DNA of 64,000 nt from Alteromonas sp. KUL42. Lineage in GTDB: Bacteria > Pseudomonadota > Gammaproteobacteria > Enterobacterales > Alteromonadaceae. Numbering within the stretch: the stretch's first letter is position 1; each line of letters opens with the position of its first letter. Below the pieces are notes generated by a model. That model ran no database searches, was not told the DNA's origin, and saw only the letters and a program-made list of their open reading frames with translations. The stretch spans positions 434,001-498,000 of the forward strand of contig NZ_BJKK01000001.1 in assembly GCF_006538325.1 (NCBI RefSeq). The letters run 5' to 3'. The translations under genes were made by a program, and so were the position numbers. Positions 9,549 to 19,069 of this stretch are shown one piece after another.

Positions 9549-10358
9549 GTGGATATTTCAGTCGTAATTCTATCCTTTAACTCTGAAAAGCATATTGGAA
9601 AATGTTTATGTGCACTTCACCAAACCGTTCAACGAGCGGCGCTAAAAACAGAAGTGTTTGTAGTAGAAAATGGCTCAACTGACGGTTCTCTTGGCTGTAT
9701 TCAGACGTTTCGGGAGCAGTTTGGCGATTCGCTGAAAATTATTAATTTACAAGAAAATACCGGTACAACCTATTCTCGTAATCAAGCATTGAAGCAAGCT
9801 TGTGGTAAGTTTGTTCTGATACTTGATTCAGATGCCTATGTGAATGAGTTGGCTATTACGCATTTGATGCGTTACCTAGACGAAAATGTTCACGTAGGGC
9901 TAGCTGTACCTAGAGTGACTTATGCTTCAGGGAATTTTCAGCTGTCGTGCGACAAATTCCCTACACTCTGGGGTAAGGCTAAGCGCTTTCTATTTTTGAA
10001 GAAAATGGAAAAGAAGGAAAACCCTCTTTCATTGGTGACAAAGCCAGTTGCAGTAGATTATGCAATATCTGCTTGCTGGGTTTTACCTAAGCATGTTGTT
10101 GATAAAGTTGGATTATTAGACGAAAGGATTTTTTATTCCCCTGAGGATGTGGATTATTGCATAAGAATTTGGGAGGCAGGTTTCCAAATTCACTATGTGC
10201 CTGATGTTTCTGTAATACATGATGCGCAAGAGTTATCCCGTGGTTTTAAGTTAAACAAGTTTCATTTTTCCCACTTGAATGGCATTTTTTATCTCATGAA
10301 GAAGCATAAGTATTTCTGGGGATTAAATGGCTTGTACAAGCGAATTAAAAGGAGTTAA
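9549..10358 (+). CDS. Glycosyltransferase family 2
   Basis: A 269-residue GT-A glycosyltransferase. The N terminus DISVVILSFNSEKHIGKCL, the VENGSTDGSL segment and the metal-binding LDSDAY motif are typical of family 2. The acceptor-side EDVDYCIRIWEAG and VIHDAQELSRG segments follow. It would add a sugar to the lipid-linked repeat unit at the cytoplasmic membrane face. It begins at a GTG four bases after the xrtA stop and is followed five bases later by the amidotransferase. Donor and acceptor cannot be inferred. Confidence 0.88.
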   Translation: MDISVVILSFNSEKHIGKCLCALHQTVQRAALKTEVFVVENGSTDGSLGCIQTFREQFGDSLKIINLQENTGTTYSRNQALKQACGKFVLILDSDAYVNELAITHLMRYLDENVHVGLAVPRVTYASGNFQLSCDKFPTLWGKAKRFLFLKKMEKKENPLSLVTKPVAVDYAISACWVLPKHVVDKVGLLDERIFYSPEDVDYCIRIWEAGFQIHYVPDVSVIHDAQELSRGFKLNKFHFSHLNGIFYLMKKHKYFWGLNGLYKRIKRS

Positions 10359-10363
10359 GCCCT

Positions 10364-12289
10364 GTGTGTGGCGTAGTAGCTTGGGTAAAAGCATCGGTTG
10401 ACGAAGAAGTCGATGAGACGACTTTACGACAAATGACTGCGTCACTTCGCCACAGAGGGCCAGATGGTGAGGGGATTTTTGTTTCTGGCAATGTAGGACT
10501 TGGACATAAACGACTTTCCATATTGGATGTGGAGAACGGTAGGCAGCCTATGGAAAGTGAGGGTGTCGTTTTAAGTTACAACGGGGAGATATACAACTTC
10601 AAGCAACTCAAAAATGAGTTGGAAATTCTAGGATATCGATTTACAACGCATTGTGACACAGAAGTGTTGCTAAAAGCTTGGCAAGAATGGGGGGCTGATG
10701 TTGTTCACAAGCTAAGAGGTATGTTTGCTTTTGTTGTGTATGATAAGCCTCAGGATCTGTTATTTGTTGCGAGAGATAGACTAGGTATTAAGCCATTACA
10801 TTGGGCCCAAACGACAAAGGGCGATTTGCTTTTTGCCTCTGAATTGAAAGCTATCCTAGTTCACCCAAGTATTGAGAAAAAGTTGAACCCACATGCCATC
10901 GAGGATTTTTTCTCACTAGGTTACGTTGCAGACCCCAACACTATATTCAATGGAATTTTTAAATTACCGCCAGCTCACTATGCACTTTTAAAGTTATCTA
11001 GTCAGAAAAATACTGTTGAGCCTGTTTGTTATTGGAAGATTGAAAATTACGTAAGTAATGACGTATCTAGCAAGCAAGATATTTCTGAAGATTTTGAGTT
11101 GCTTATCGAAGAAGCAATAAAACTTCGGATGGTGGCTGACGTTCCATTGGGAAGTTTTTTATCCGGCGGGATAGACTCTTCAGTAATATCTGCGGTTATG
11201 CAGAAACATAGCAAGCGGCCGATCAATACCTTTTCAATCGGTTTTGATTTATCTAAGTACGATGAATCTTATTATGCAAAACAGATTGCTGCGCAGTTAG
11301 GTTTTAAGCATATTAATACTAATGTTTCGATTAACGACCTTACTTTTTTAGATCAGCTTATTGATATTTATGACGAACCTTTTGCCGATAATTCGGCCAT
11401 TCCAACATTTATTTTGTCAGGTGTAGCAGCACAACATGTTAAGGTTGCACTATCGGGAGATGGTGCCGACGAGCTTCTATATGGCTATAGAAACCACAAG
11501 ATGCTGTGGGTAGAAGAAAAAATACGTAAAGTATTACCAAGCTGTGTTAGGCGCGGGCTTTTTAGCGCATTAGCTGCTATTTACCCTAATTTCAAAACTG
11601 CGCCTAAATATTTACGTGGTAAGACAACATTAAGTGCTTTAGCAGGTAGCGCCATTGATAGTTACCACAATGCTATTTCTATTACTCATCAAGAACAACT
11701 TCAACGACTATATTCTCCATCCTTTAAATTACAACTAAACGGTTACTCTAGTCGTAGCCTATTTAATGAAATAGCGAGAGAATGCAAGGTAAATGATAAC
11801 CTTAAAAAGATACAGCTTATTGATTTTAAAACATATTTGGTTGGTGGGATACTCACAAAAATAGACAGGGCCAGTATGAAACACTCCTTAGAAGTAAGGG
11901 TGCCATTTTTAGATCATCTTTTGGTAGAAAAAGTCTTGTCAGTTTCCCCGTCTTTGAACCTATCGTGGAGGCAATCAAAGCGATTACTGGTAAATGGTTT
12001 TAAACATCTACTTCCTGTTTTTGTCACTAAACGCAATAAAATGGGGTTTTCATCACCAATAGATGAGTGGCTACGGCAGATACCGAAAGAGTCATTGCAA
12101 AGTAAACTGGCTGAAAGTGCATTATCTGAGTCGGGGCTATTCTCGTTAGGGCGAATTAATGATCTAATAGAAGAACACCACGAACGTGGTCACGAGCATG
12201 GAATGACTATTTGGTCACTCCTTATTTTCAATGCGTTTTTAGAGAAACACTTCGGACAAAAAGAAAGTGAAAATACTGTATCACCATAG
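10364..12289 (+). CDS. XrtA-associated amidotransferase (asparagine synthase-like, TIGR03108 type)
   Basis: A two-domain glutamine-dependent amidotransferase of 641 residues. The GTG start follows an AAGGAG site and gives MCGVVAW, placing the nucleophilic Cys2 at the mature N terminus. RHRGPDGEGIF and SYNGEIYNF complete the glutaminase site. The PP-loop of the synthetase domain is SGGIDSS (267-273), and SGDGADELLYGY lies further on. In exosortase loci such proteins are thought to amidate a sugar acid or a peptide precursor rather than make free asparagine. It overlaps the next glycosyltransferase by 23 bases. A paralogue lies at 17186-19066. Confidence 0.9.
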   Translation: MCGVVAWVKASVDEEVDETTLRQMTASLRHRGPDGEGIFVSGNVGLGHKRLSILDVENGRQPMESEGVVLSYNGEIYNFKQLKNELEILGYRFTTHCDTEVLLKAWQEWGADVVHKLRGMFAFVVYDKPQDLLFVARDRLGIKPLHWAQTTKGDLLFASELKAILVHPSIEKKLNPHAIEDFFSLGYVADPNTIFNGIFKLPPAHYALLKLSSQKNTVEPVCYWKIENYVSNDVSSKQDISEDFELLIEEAIKLRMVADVPLGSFLSGGIDSSVISAVMQKHSKRPINTFSIGFDLSKYDESYYAKQIAAQLGFKHINTNVSINDLTFLDQLIDIYDEPFADNSAIPTFILSGVAAQHVKVALSGDGADELLYGYRNHKMLWVEEKIRKVLPSCVRRGLFSALAAIYPNFKTAPKYLRGKTTLSALAGSAIDSYHNAISITHQEQLQRLYSPSFKLQLNGYSSRSLFNEIARECKVNDNLKKIQLIDFKTYLVGGILTKIDRASMKHSLEVRVPFLDHLLVEKVLSVSPSLNLSWRQSKRLLVNGFKHLLPVFVTKRNKMGFSSPIDEWLRQIPKESLQSKLAESALSESGLFSLGRINDLIEEHHERGHEHGMTIWSLLIFNAFLEKHFGQKESENTVSP

Positions 12290-13406
12290 AATAGCCTCTA
12301 AGGATGGACAATTTGTTCATGTAGAAGAATTAACTAATGCTTTAATTGAGCAAGGGCATCAGCTTTACTTTGTCGCCCCAAAGGTGAACGAAAATGCGGA
12401 TTTTGGTGGTGATGGTGGTTTCGTCAGCAAGCTCAAGAAAGCGCTGCCCAAAGCGTTATACGAGCTCCTCGAGCTCAGTTACAGTTTATGGGTTTTTATT
12501 AAACTGGTTGTTGCTATTATTAAGTTTAAACCTGATGTGATTTACGAACGATATAACTTGCATCAGCCCGCAGGAGTGCTTGCTGCTAAACTTTTTCGAT
12601 TGCCACTGTTATTGGAAATTAATGCCCCTCTTGTTGAAGAACGTTCAAAGTACAGTGGGCTTGCACTTCAAGGTTTTGCAAAGAAAATAGAGAACTTTAC
12701 TTGGCGAACGGCATCGCATTGCCTGCCTGTCACCGATGTTTTGGCTGACTATTTGCGAAAAATATCCATTCCAGAATCGAAGATCACTGTTATTCACAAT
12801 GGTGTTAGGCAACAGTTTATTGATGAAATGATGTTGCAAGAAATCAATTCACATAAAAAAGAAATTGTTATCGGTTTTACTGGCTTCATACACCCTTGGC
12901 ATGGAATGGACAAAGCGTTAGAGGCCATTGCAGAGCATAAAGAACTCCCATTAAGACTAATATGCGTGGGAGATGGCAATATACTATCAGATCTTAGACA
13001 ACAAGCAGAGCAATTGGGAATAGCAGACAAGGTTGACTTTAAAGGCTTAGTTACACGCGACAAGGTTCTTGATTATGTAAAAGAGTTTGATATCGCGCTT
13101 CAACCAGATGTAACAGCTTATGCATCGCCGTTGAAAATGTTCGAGTATATGGCGGTAGGCGCCTTAATTGTTGCGCCAAAAACCCCCAATATTGAGGAAA
13201 TTTTGACTGAAGATACAGCGCTTTTCTTCGAGAAAGGTGATAAAACAGGATTTAAAGAAGCATTGACTGCTGCAATAACAAGTTACCAAGCATTAGATGA
13301 GAAGCGCAGGGCGGTTAAACAGAGTGTGCTAGACAAGCACTTTATTTGGCAGAAAAATGCGAGGCGTGTGGTTGATTTGGCGAAGGAGTTAGCAAATGAA
13401 CATTAA
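12267..13406 (+). CDS. Glycosyltransferase family 4 (GT-B)
   Basis: A 379-residue GT-B enzyme. The N-terminal Rossmann half begins MKILYHHRIASKDGQF, and a KITVIHNGV hinge follows. The C-terminal donor domain shows GFTGFIHPWHGMD, LRLICVGDG and the SPLKMFEYMAVG motif, with the conserved glutamate of the E-x7-E type. It overlaps the amidotransferase before it and the small protein after it, so it belongs to the same transcript. It adds a nucleotide-sugar-derived residue to the repeat unit; specificity is unknown. Confidence 0.88.
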   Translation: MKILYHHRIASKDGQFVHVEELTNALIEQGHQLYFVAPKVNENADFGGDGGFVSKLKKALPKALYELLELSYSLWVFIKLVVAIIKFKPDVIYERYNLHQPAGVLAAKLFRLPLLLEINAPLVEERSKYSGLALQGFAKKIENFTWRTASHCLPVTDVLADYLRKISIPESKITVIHNGVRQQFIDEMMLQEINSHKKEIVIGFTGFIHPWHGMDKALEAIAEHKELPLRLICVGDGNILSDLRQQAEQLGIADKVDFKGLVTRDKVLDYVKEFDIALQPDVTAYASPLKMFEYMAVGALIVAPKTPNIEEILTEDTALFFEKGDKTGFKEALTAAITSYQALDEKRRAVKQSVLDKHFIWQKNARRVVDLAKELANEH

Positions 13407-13791
13407 AAACAGCATTTTCTTTTTGGCCATTTTCGTTTTTTTATCTGGTAGCATTTATTTCCTGAAGCCACCAGAGCCGTTGGCATTTTGTAAATCAAGT
13501 AAGACGTCAACGCCGTATTGTAAGTTCGTTGGTAATGCCTCTCAAGTTTATGTAAATAGTGAAGGAACAGGGCTTGTAGTCTTAGAGCTTCCAATAAATA
13601 TCCAAAGTGCGTCGGATTACGGATATGAGATAACGTCAGGCAGTGCTTTTGCTTTTGATTTGAAAGATCAAAATAGTCGGATGATGTTTGATCTAGTAAC
13701 TACAGCTTTCTTCAATGACAAAGTGATTGAGATACATGCAAGAGATGTCAAGAAGGGATACCTCTTGGCTGATAGAGTTTGGGTAAGGTAG
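13396..13791 (+). CDS. Small membrane-anchored or secreted protein of unknown function
   Basis: I do not recognise this 131-residue protein. An uncleaved or cleavable hydrophobic N terminus (residues 7-23, IFFLAIFVFLSGSIYF) is followed by a soluble domain with two cysteines (Cys32 and Cys42), which could form a disulfide in the periplasm. The ATG at 13396 follows an AAGGAG site at 13383-13388. It overlaps the upstream glycosyltransferase by 11 bases and sits 10 bases before the O-ligase gene. It may therefore assist periplasmic polymer handling; this rests on position only. Confidence 0.75.
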   Translation: MNIKNSIFFLAIFVFLSGSIYFLKPPEPLAFCKSSKTSTPYCKFVGNASQVYVNSEGTGLVVLELPINIQSASDYGYEITSGSAFAFDLKDQNSRMMFDLVTTAFFNDKVIEIHARDVKKGYLLADRVWVR

Positions 13792-13801
13792 GGATACAAC
13801 C

Positions 13802-15103
13802 GTGTCTTTAACAGCGATTGTTTTTCTTATTGCATATTTTGGATGTTTGTTAAGGGCGTTTACTGCAGATCCGAAATGGGGTTTATATGCATACCTTCTT
13901 GCTTTTTATGCGCATCCGGTAGGGCGATGGTGGGGGCAGTCTTTACCCGATCTTCGTTGGTCCTTTTTAGCCGCTCTGGTTACACTTATAGCTGTGTTTT
14001 TCTCTAAGAAAAAGGAAAATTGGCTAGGTTCCAACGTATCGAAATATTATCTATTTTTCTTGATTTATCTAATTGCTCAATACTTATGGGTACTAAGTAA
14101 TGGGCTTCATACTGTCTTTGTGTTATTGGTCGTTAAGTATTTTATTTTGATACTTTTATTGCAGCAATGTATCAAATCAAAAAAAGACGTTGTCGGTTTT
14201 ATCATTTGTAATGCTTTTGGCGCTTTATATTTTGGTTATTTAGGTTACTCATATGGAGGTGGGCGTCTTGAGGGCGTTGGAGGTCCTGGCGTTGAATCTG
14301 CAAATGGACTTGGACAACATTTGTCTATAATACTTGTTATTGCTTCATACCTGCTGTTAATAAAGCTAGGAAAAATAAAATATCTATTGATTTTAACGGT
14401 ATTAGTAATACTAAACACTATTATGTTAACAGAGAGCCGAGGCGCTTTGTTATCGCTCGTACTGACTGGCATAGTCGCTATATTCTTTGTACCACCAAGT
14501 GTTAAAAAAGTTTTTTTTACATTGGCTATCCTCGGTGTCGTCGCATTTAGTTTATTGATGGGACCACAAATAGTTGACCGCTTTAAAAGTACTCAGAAAG
14601 ATAGCGGCGGCGAAATACAAGATAAAAGTGCGGCCTCTAGGCTAGTCATAATTAAAGCTCAATATGAGATATTTAAAGAACACCCTTTAATTGGACAGGG
14701 ACACCGAACGACGCTTATCCTCAGTCCTCTGTATATTCCCAAAGAGTACTTATCAAAAGCGAAGTCGGGAAATAGTAGTGAACAAAGAAGGGCATCTCAT
14801 AACTTTCTTATGGGGATGCTAACGGATCACGGCATTGTTGGTTTTGCCATATATTCACTAATTTTGATGTCGATACTCAAGAGCTTGCTAAGAGTCAGAC
14901 AAATTATCAAACTAGAACTAAAAGTCGACAACGAATTGTTGTTGATTCAAGCTGGGTTATGTTTGGGTTTTGTTTGTTATTTAATTGCTGGAATGTTTTC
15001 TAATAATAAAATTTTTGAGGTCGCCGTCTGGCTGATTGCATTAATACCAATAACAAATAAGCTCTTAGAACAGTCATTAACTAGGAATCCAAATGTTAAT
15101 TGA
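13802..15103 (+). CDS. Exosortase A-associated O-antigen ligase/polymerase-like protein (TIGR03097 type)
   Basis: A 433-residue polytopic membrane protein with about ten hydrophobic helices. A large periplasmic loop holds HPLIGQGHRT and RASHNFLMGMLTDHG, the histidine-bearing region typical of the Wzy/WaaL fold. The N terminus with ADPKWGLYAYLLAFYAHP is characteristic of the exosortase-associated O-glycosylation ligase family. It probably polymerises the repeat unit or transfers the polymer to an acceptor in the periplasm. The GTG start follows an AGGG site, and the 3' end overlaps the GMC oxidoreductase by 11 bases. Confidence 0.85.
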   Translation: MSLTAIVFLIAYFGCLLRAFTADPKWGLYAYLLAFYAHPVGRWWGQSLPDLRWSFLAALVTLIAVFFSKKKENWLGSNVSKYYLFFLIYLIAQYLWVLSNGLHTVFVLLVVKYFILILLLQQCIKSKKDVVGFIICNAFGALYFGYLGYSYGGGRLEGVGGPGVESANGLGQHLSIILVIASYLLLIKLGKIKYLLILTVLVILNTIMLTESRGALLSLVLTGIVAIFFVPPSVKKVFFTLAILGVVAFSLLMGPQIVDRFKSTQKDSGGEIQDKSAASRLVIIKAQYEIFKEHPLIGQGHRTTLILSPLYIPKEYLSKAKSGNSSEQRRASHNFLMGMLTDHGIVGFAIYSLILMSILKSLLRVRQIIKLELKVDNELLLIQAGLCLGFVCYLIAGMFSNNKIFEVAVWLIALIPITNKLLEQSLTRNPNVN

Positions 15104-16688
15104 TGGACGTACACTGAATGAAGGCGAAGTAATAAAGACTGATATCTGTATCCTAGGTGGCGGTCCGGCAGGTATTACGTTAGCAAATGAGTTGAACGGA
15201 AGTAACTTAAAAGTTGCTCTTCTAGACGCAGGGGGAGAGCAATATGAGGCTAATATTCAGCAGTTTTATGAGGCTGATAGTGTTCCCATCTTTTATCCTG
15301 ACCCGCAAATATCGAGGCTTCGATTTTTAGGTGGGGCTAGCAATCATTGGGCTAATAATACTTCTCCTTTTTCTCCTTTAGACTTTGAAAAACGCGATTG
15401 GATTGCTAATAGCGGTTGGCCTATAGGTTATGATGACTTGGCACCATACTATATGAAAGCTGCAGAATATTGTCAGACAGGAGGCGATGGCTACTCAAGT
15501 GAGTACTGGTTACCGTTGATGGAGTTGGATGATTTAATGCAGGATGCCATGTATTCACAACTTAGCATCGCTAAAGCTTCTTTACCTCCTACACGCTTTT
15601 ATGTATCTCATGGAAAGTCGCTTGTTGAAAGCGCCAATGTTTATATTTACAAATATGCTAGCGTGATTGATTTAGAATTTGATGAATCTGAAAAAAGGAT
15701 TGTTGCTGCGACATTTACAGCTTACAACGGTAAGCAATATAAAGTGTTATCTGACAGATTTGTGCTTAGTATGGGTGGATTAGAGAATGCTCGTATGCTT
15801 CTTTTGTTTAATGAAAAGTACAATGGGAAGTTGGGGAATGAAAGCGATAATGTAGGGAGGTACTTTATGGACCATCCTACAATGAACGCCGCTCACCTTA
15901 TCAGTGAGGTTACACGATTAGACTCTATGAGCCGATTAGAAGGACAACGCTTTTTGGTGGCCTTTTTTGAGCTTACCGAAAAAGTACTGAGAGAAGAAAA
16001 GCTGATCAATCTGCGTATGCCAGTAACTAGTATTACTGAATATGGTATGTCTGATGGGATTTCTTCATTCCACATATTAAAGAATTCATTGATAAAAGGT
16101 GAATTACCAGACTATTTCTTTACACATTATGGAAACTTGATATTGGATGCCGATATGGTAATAGAAGCGATAGCCAGAAAGCAGTTTGATACCAAAGTCT
16201 TTGATAGCGCTAAGAATAAATCTGGTTATCAAATACCTATGATGGTAGAGCAGATTCCCGAAAGAAATAATCGTATTCACCTTTCTGCGAAAAAAGACCA
16301 ATTAGGTTTGAATAAATTGTCTATAGAGTGGAATGTATCGGAGCAAAATCGAGAACTAATGTGGAGAGCACTTGAAGTCTTTGCTAGAGATATGGGTATA
16401 ACCTCTATTGGAAGATTAAGATTGTTGAGAGAGCGAGCGTCAAGGCTTTTCGGAGATCAAATGGGCTTCGGACATCATCATATGGGGACTACACGTATGT
16501 CTGATACACCCGAAAATGGAGTGGTAGATGAAAACTGCAAGGTTTTCGGCGTGGGTAATTTGTATATTGCCGGTTCAAGTGTTTTTCCTACCGGCAGTCA
16601 CGTACCTCCAACATTAACCATTACAGCCTTGTCAGTTAGATTGGCCGATCACCTGAAAGGAACAAGAGAAGGGTACCATGAACAGTAG
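15093..16688 (+). CDS. GMC family FAD-dependent oxidoreductase
   Basis: A 531-residue flavoprotein with an N-terminal dinucleotide-binding fold (ILGGGPAGITLANEL, GGGPAG at 22-27). The C-terminal GMC substrate domain carries GHHHMGTTRM (460-469), which includes the probable catalytic histidines, followed by LYIAGSSVFPTGSH. It would oxidise an alcohol group, perhaps on a sugar or lipid-linked intermediate. It has no signal peptide of its own. The last 11 bases overlap a small Tat-signal protein, a layout like gluconate dehydrogenase-type pairs in which the small subunit carries the Tat signal. Pairing is an inference from position. Confidence 0.88.
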   Translation: MLIDGRTLNEGEVIKTDICILGGGPAGITLANELNGSNLKVALLDAGGEQYEANIQQFYEADSVPIFYPDPQISRLRFLGGASNHWANNTSPFSPLDFEKRDWIANSGWPIGYDDLAPYYMKAAEYCQTGGDGYSSEYWLPLMELDDLMQDAMYSQLSIAKASLPPTRFYVSHGKSLVESANVYIYKYASVIDLEFDESEKRIVAATFTAYNGKQYKVLSDRFVLSMGGLENARMLLLFNEKYNGKLGNESDNVGRYFMDHPTMNAAHLISEVTRLDSMSRLEGQRFLVAFFELTEKVLREEKLINLRMPVTSITEYGMSDGISSFHILKNSLIKGELPDYFFTHYGNLILDADMVIEAIARKQFDTKVFDSAKNKSGYQIPMMVEQIPERNNRIHLSAKKDQLGLNKLSIEWNVSEQNRELMWRALEVFARDMGITSIGRLRLLRERASRLFGDQMGFGHHHMGTTRMSDTPENGVVDENCKVFGVGNLYIAGSSVFPTGSHVPPTLTITALSVRLADHLKGTREGYHEQ

Positions 16689-16992
16689 AAGAAAATTTCT
16701 CAAACTTGCAGTAGCCGCGAGTTCGTTGCCTATTACAAAATGTCTGGCAATTGAGTCATGTACTAAGGAGGGCGAAATTAACATGCTTTCCTCTCTGTAT
16801 AAAAGGTGGGTACACCACTACGGTCAAACACCTGAGAAGTTCATTGCATCTTTAGGTCAAGGTATTAATGACCCTTTATTTTATAAAGCTAAAATAAAAA
16901 ATGATTTTTTGATCGGAGATGTTTTTGAGTTTGGTGGTGTCGTCATGAGTAAAACAGAAGCCGCGGGTATATCTACCCTTATTACGTTATAA
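16678..16992 (+). CDS. Small twin-arginine (Tat) signal protein, possible partner of GMC oxidoreductase
   Basis: A 104-residue protein whose N terminus contains a near-perfect Tat motif (SRRKFLK, residues 3-9) followed by a hydrophobic stretch and a candidate cleavage region near residue 25. Two cysteines lie at about residues 21 and 28. I recognise no domain in the remainder. Because it starts inside the GMC oxidoreductase gene, it could carry that folded flavoprotein through the Tat pathway, as small subunits do in gluconate-dehydrogenase-type complexes. It ends the first operon block; about 190 bases with no gene follow. Confidence 0.7.
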   Translation: MNSRRKFLKLAVAASSLPITKCLAIESCTKEGEINMLSSLYKRWVHHYGQTPEKFIASLGQGINDPLFYKAKIKNDFLIGDVFEFGGVVMSKTEAAGISTLITL

Positions 16993-17185
16993 CAGTCTTC
17001 ACTATTCAAGCTGCAAGTGTGTGTAAGCTTTATCAACTTCAGATACTCAATCTTTATGGGAGAACGTTAGCAGTTTTTAAGAGTAAAAGCTCATACGATA
17101 AAGTGTGGTTGTTGATTTAGAAAATACAACACACTTAATTGGGTGAAGGAAGAGTGGTTGAATATGCTTAATAGGATTTTCTTAA

Positions 17186-19066
17186 ATGTGTGGAATATTA
17201 GGAACACTGAGCTTTAGCAATACTGTTGATGAACGGCGACTTGTCTCTATGCGAGATACCATGCCGTATCGAGGGCCAGATAGTAATGGAATTTGGATTT
17301 CTAGTAATTCGCATTGTGGCCTTGCTCATTTACGTTTAAGCATTTTAGACCCTACGCCTGCTGGCCACCAACCTAGAGTGGAAGAGCATGGTCGTTTCGT
17401 TATTTCCTATAACGGCGAGGTTTATAATTACATCGAAATTAGGGCCGAACTTCAAAAGAAAGGTTACACATTCGAAACAGGCACGGACACTGAAGTTATT
17501 TTGAGTGCTTACATTGAGTGGGGTGAAGGTTGTTTAAATCGCTTCAATGGTATGTTTGCCATTGCTATTTACGATAATGAAACCGAAACCCTATTTTTAG
17601 CCCGAGACCGATTGGGCATAAAGCCTCTTTACTACTATCAAGACGAGCATGAGTTTATCTTCGCGTCTGAGACCAAAGCAATATTAAAAGGGTTAAATGC
17701 GCTTCCAGAGCTTAATATAGATTTGATTGACGACTACATGAGCTTTGGCTACATACCTGGTGAAAGAACTTTGCACAAAGGTATTAACCGCCTAATGCCA
17801 GGGCACTACGCCATTGTGAAAGGTCACGAAATGAAGATTTCACAATGGTGGGACTTAACGTTTGATAATGACAACGATAAAGGGTTTGATTATTACTTAA
17901 ATGAAAGTAAACGATTGCTTGAAAGTGCGATAGATTTACGCTTAAGAAGTGACGTACCGCTAGGTATTTTCTTAAGCGGTGGTATTGATTCGAGTGCGGT
18001 GGTTGGTTTGCTTGCCGATAAAGTTAAAGAGCCATTGAAAACATTTTCTATTGCATACGATTTCGGTAAAAAATTTGATGAAACACATTACGCTAGAATG
18101 GTCGCTGAAAAATTTGGCACGGATCATCATGAGCTGAAAATTACTCCTCGACAGTTTGCCGACTTTATTCCTGAGTATATTCATTTGATGGATGAACCAG
18201 TAACAGAAGCCGCGGCTATTTCGTTGTTTTTTGTATCTAAGCTAGCCAAAGAGAAAGTAACAGTAGCGCTTTCAGGAGAAGGTTCTGACGAAATATTTGC
18301 TGGTTACGACTTGTATCAGTATATGAATGTTTTAGAGAAGTACCGTGGCGTTGTCACTCAAAAAGGGACAGAGCTATTTGCTGGGATGGCCAACAAAGTA
18401 TTGGGTAAAAGTCACAAGGTATCTAAATACTTGAATATGGCAACACAACCAATAGAAAAGCGTTACAAGGGAATGTCGACTTACCCCGATGCTCAAAAAG
18501 AGGCATTGTACCGTCCCGATTTTAGGATAGAGTTAGAACAAGCAAAAGCAGACAGTGGCCATGGTGCCTTTGCAGCTAAGTTGTTTGATAAAACAAAAGA
18601 CAACGACCAATTAAGTAAGATGCTGTATTTCGATACGAAGACTTGGCTTGTAGATGATCTATTGATTAAAGCTGACCGCATGAGTATGGCTACATCAGTG
18701 GAACTGCGGGTTCCGTTTCTCGATTACAGGTTAGTTGAATTTGCCGCCAGTATCCCATCAAAATACAAGATTAATAAAGGTCAGGGGAAGTATCCACTTA
18801 AAAAAATGATGGAAGGTATTTTACCTAACGACATTATTTATAGAAAAAAGATGGGTTTTCCTACACCGTTAAAGCTGATGTTTCAAAATGAACTTAGAGA
18901 ATATGCGTCGAACTTACTGTTAGCTAAAGATACTCGGGTTCACAAATTCTTCAGAGAGGAACGCATTGCGCAACTTATTGAGGAGCACAATGACGATAAG
19001 TACGACCACCACAAAACCTTGTGGCAACTGGTGGTTTTGGAAGAGTGGTTGAGAAATAACAGTTAA
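17186..19066 (+). CDS. Asparagine synthase-like amidotransferase (second copy)
   Basis: A 626-residue glutamine amidotransferase/synthetase. It has Cys2 (MCGILGT), PYRGPDSNG and SYNGEVYNYIEI in the glutaminase half, and the PP-loop SGGIDSS (264-270) with SGEGSDEIFAGY in the ATP-binding half. It is the same type as the product of 10364-12289 but clearly diverged. It begins a second gene block after a gap of about 190 bases, with ATG at 17186 and a weak AGGA upstream. In polysaccharide clusters these enzymes usually amidate uronic acids, which would fit the UDP-ManNAcA genes downstream; this is an inference. Confidence 0.88.
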   Translation: MCGILGTLSFSNTVDERRLVSMRDTMPYRGPDSNGIWISSNSHCGLAHLRLSILDPTPAGHQPRVEEHGRFVISYNGEVYNYIEIRAELQKKGYTFETGTDTEVILSAYIEWGEGCLNRFNGMFAIAIYDNETETLFLARDRLGIKPLYYYQDEHEFIFASETKAILKGLNALPELNIDLIDDYMSFGYIPGERTLHKGINRLMPGHYAIVKGHEMKISQWWDLTFDNDNDKGFDYYLNESKRLLESAIDLRLRSDVPLGIFLSGGIDSSAVVGLLADKVKEPLKTFSIAYDFGKKFDETHYARMVAEKFGTDHHELKITPRQFADFIPEYIHLMDEPVTEAAAISLFFVSKLAKEKVTVALSGEGSDEIFAGYDLYQYMNVLEKYRGVVTQKGTELFAGMANKVLGKSHKVSKYLNMATQPIEKRYKGMSTYPDAQKEALYRPDFRIELEQAKADSGHGAFAAKLFDKTKDNDQLSKMLYFDTKTWLVDDLLIKADRMSMATSVELRVPFLDYRLVEFAASIPSKYKINKGQGKYPLKKMMEGILPNDIIYRKKMGFPTPLKLMFQNELREYASNLLLAKDTRVHKFFREERIAQLIEEHNDDKYDHHKTLWQLVVLEEWLRNNS

Positions 19067-19069
19067 GCC

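Noticed and set aside
17186..19066. Second amidotransferase as the housekeeping asparagine synthetase asnB
   Set aside because: Possible by motifs, but its position at the head of a glycosyltransferase block favours a role in polysaccharide modification.
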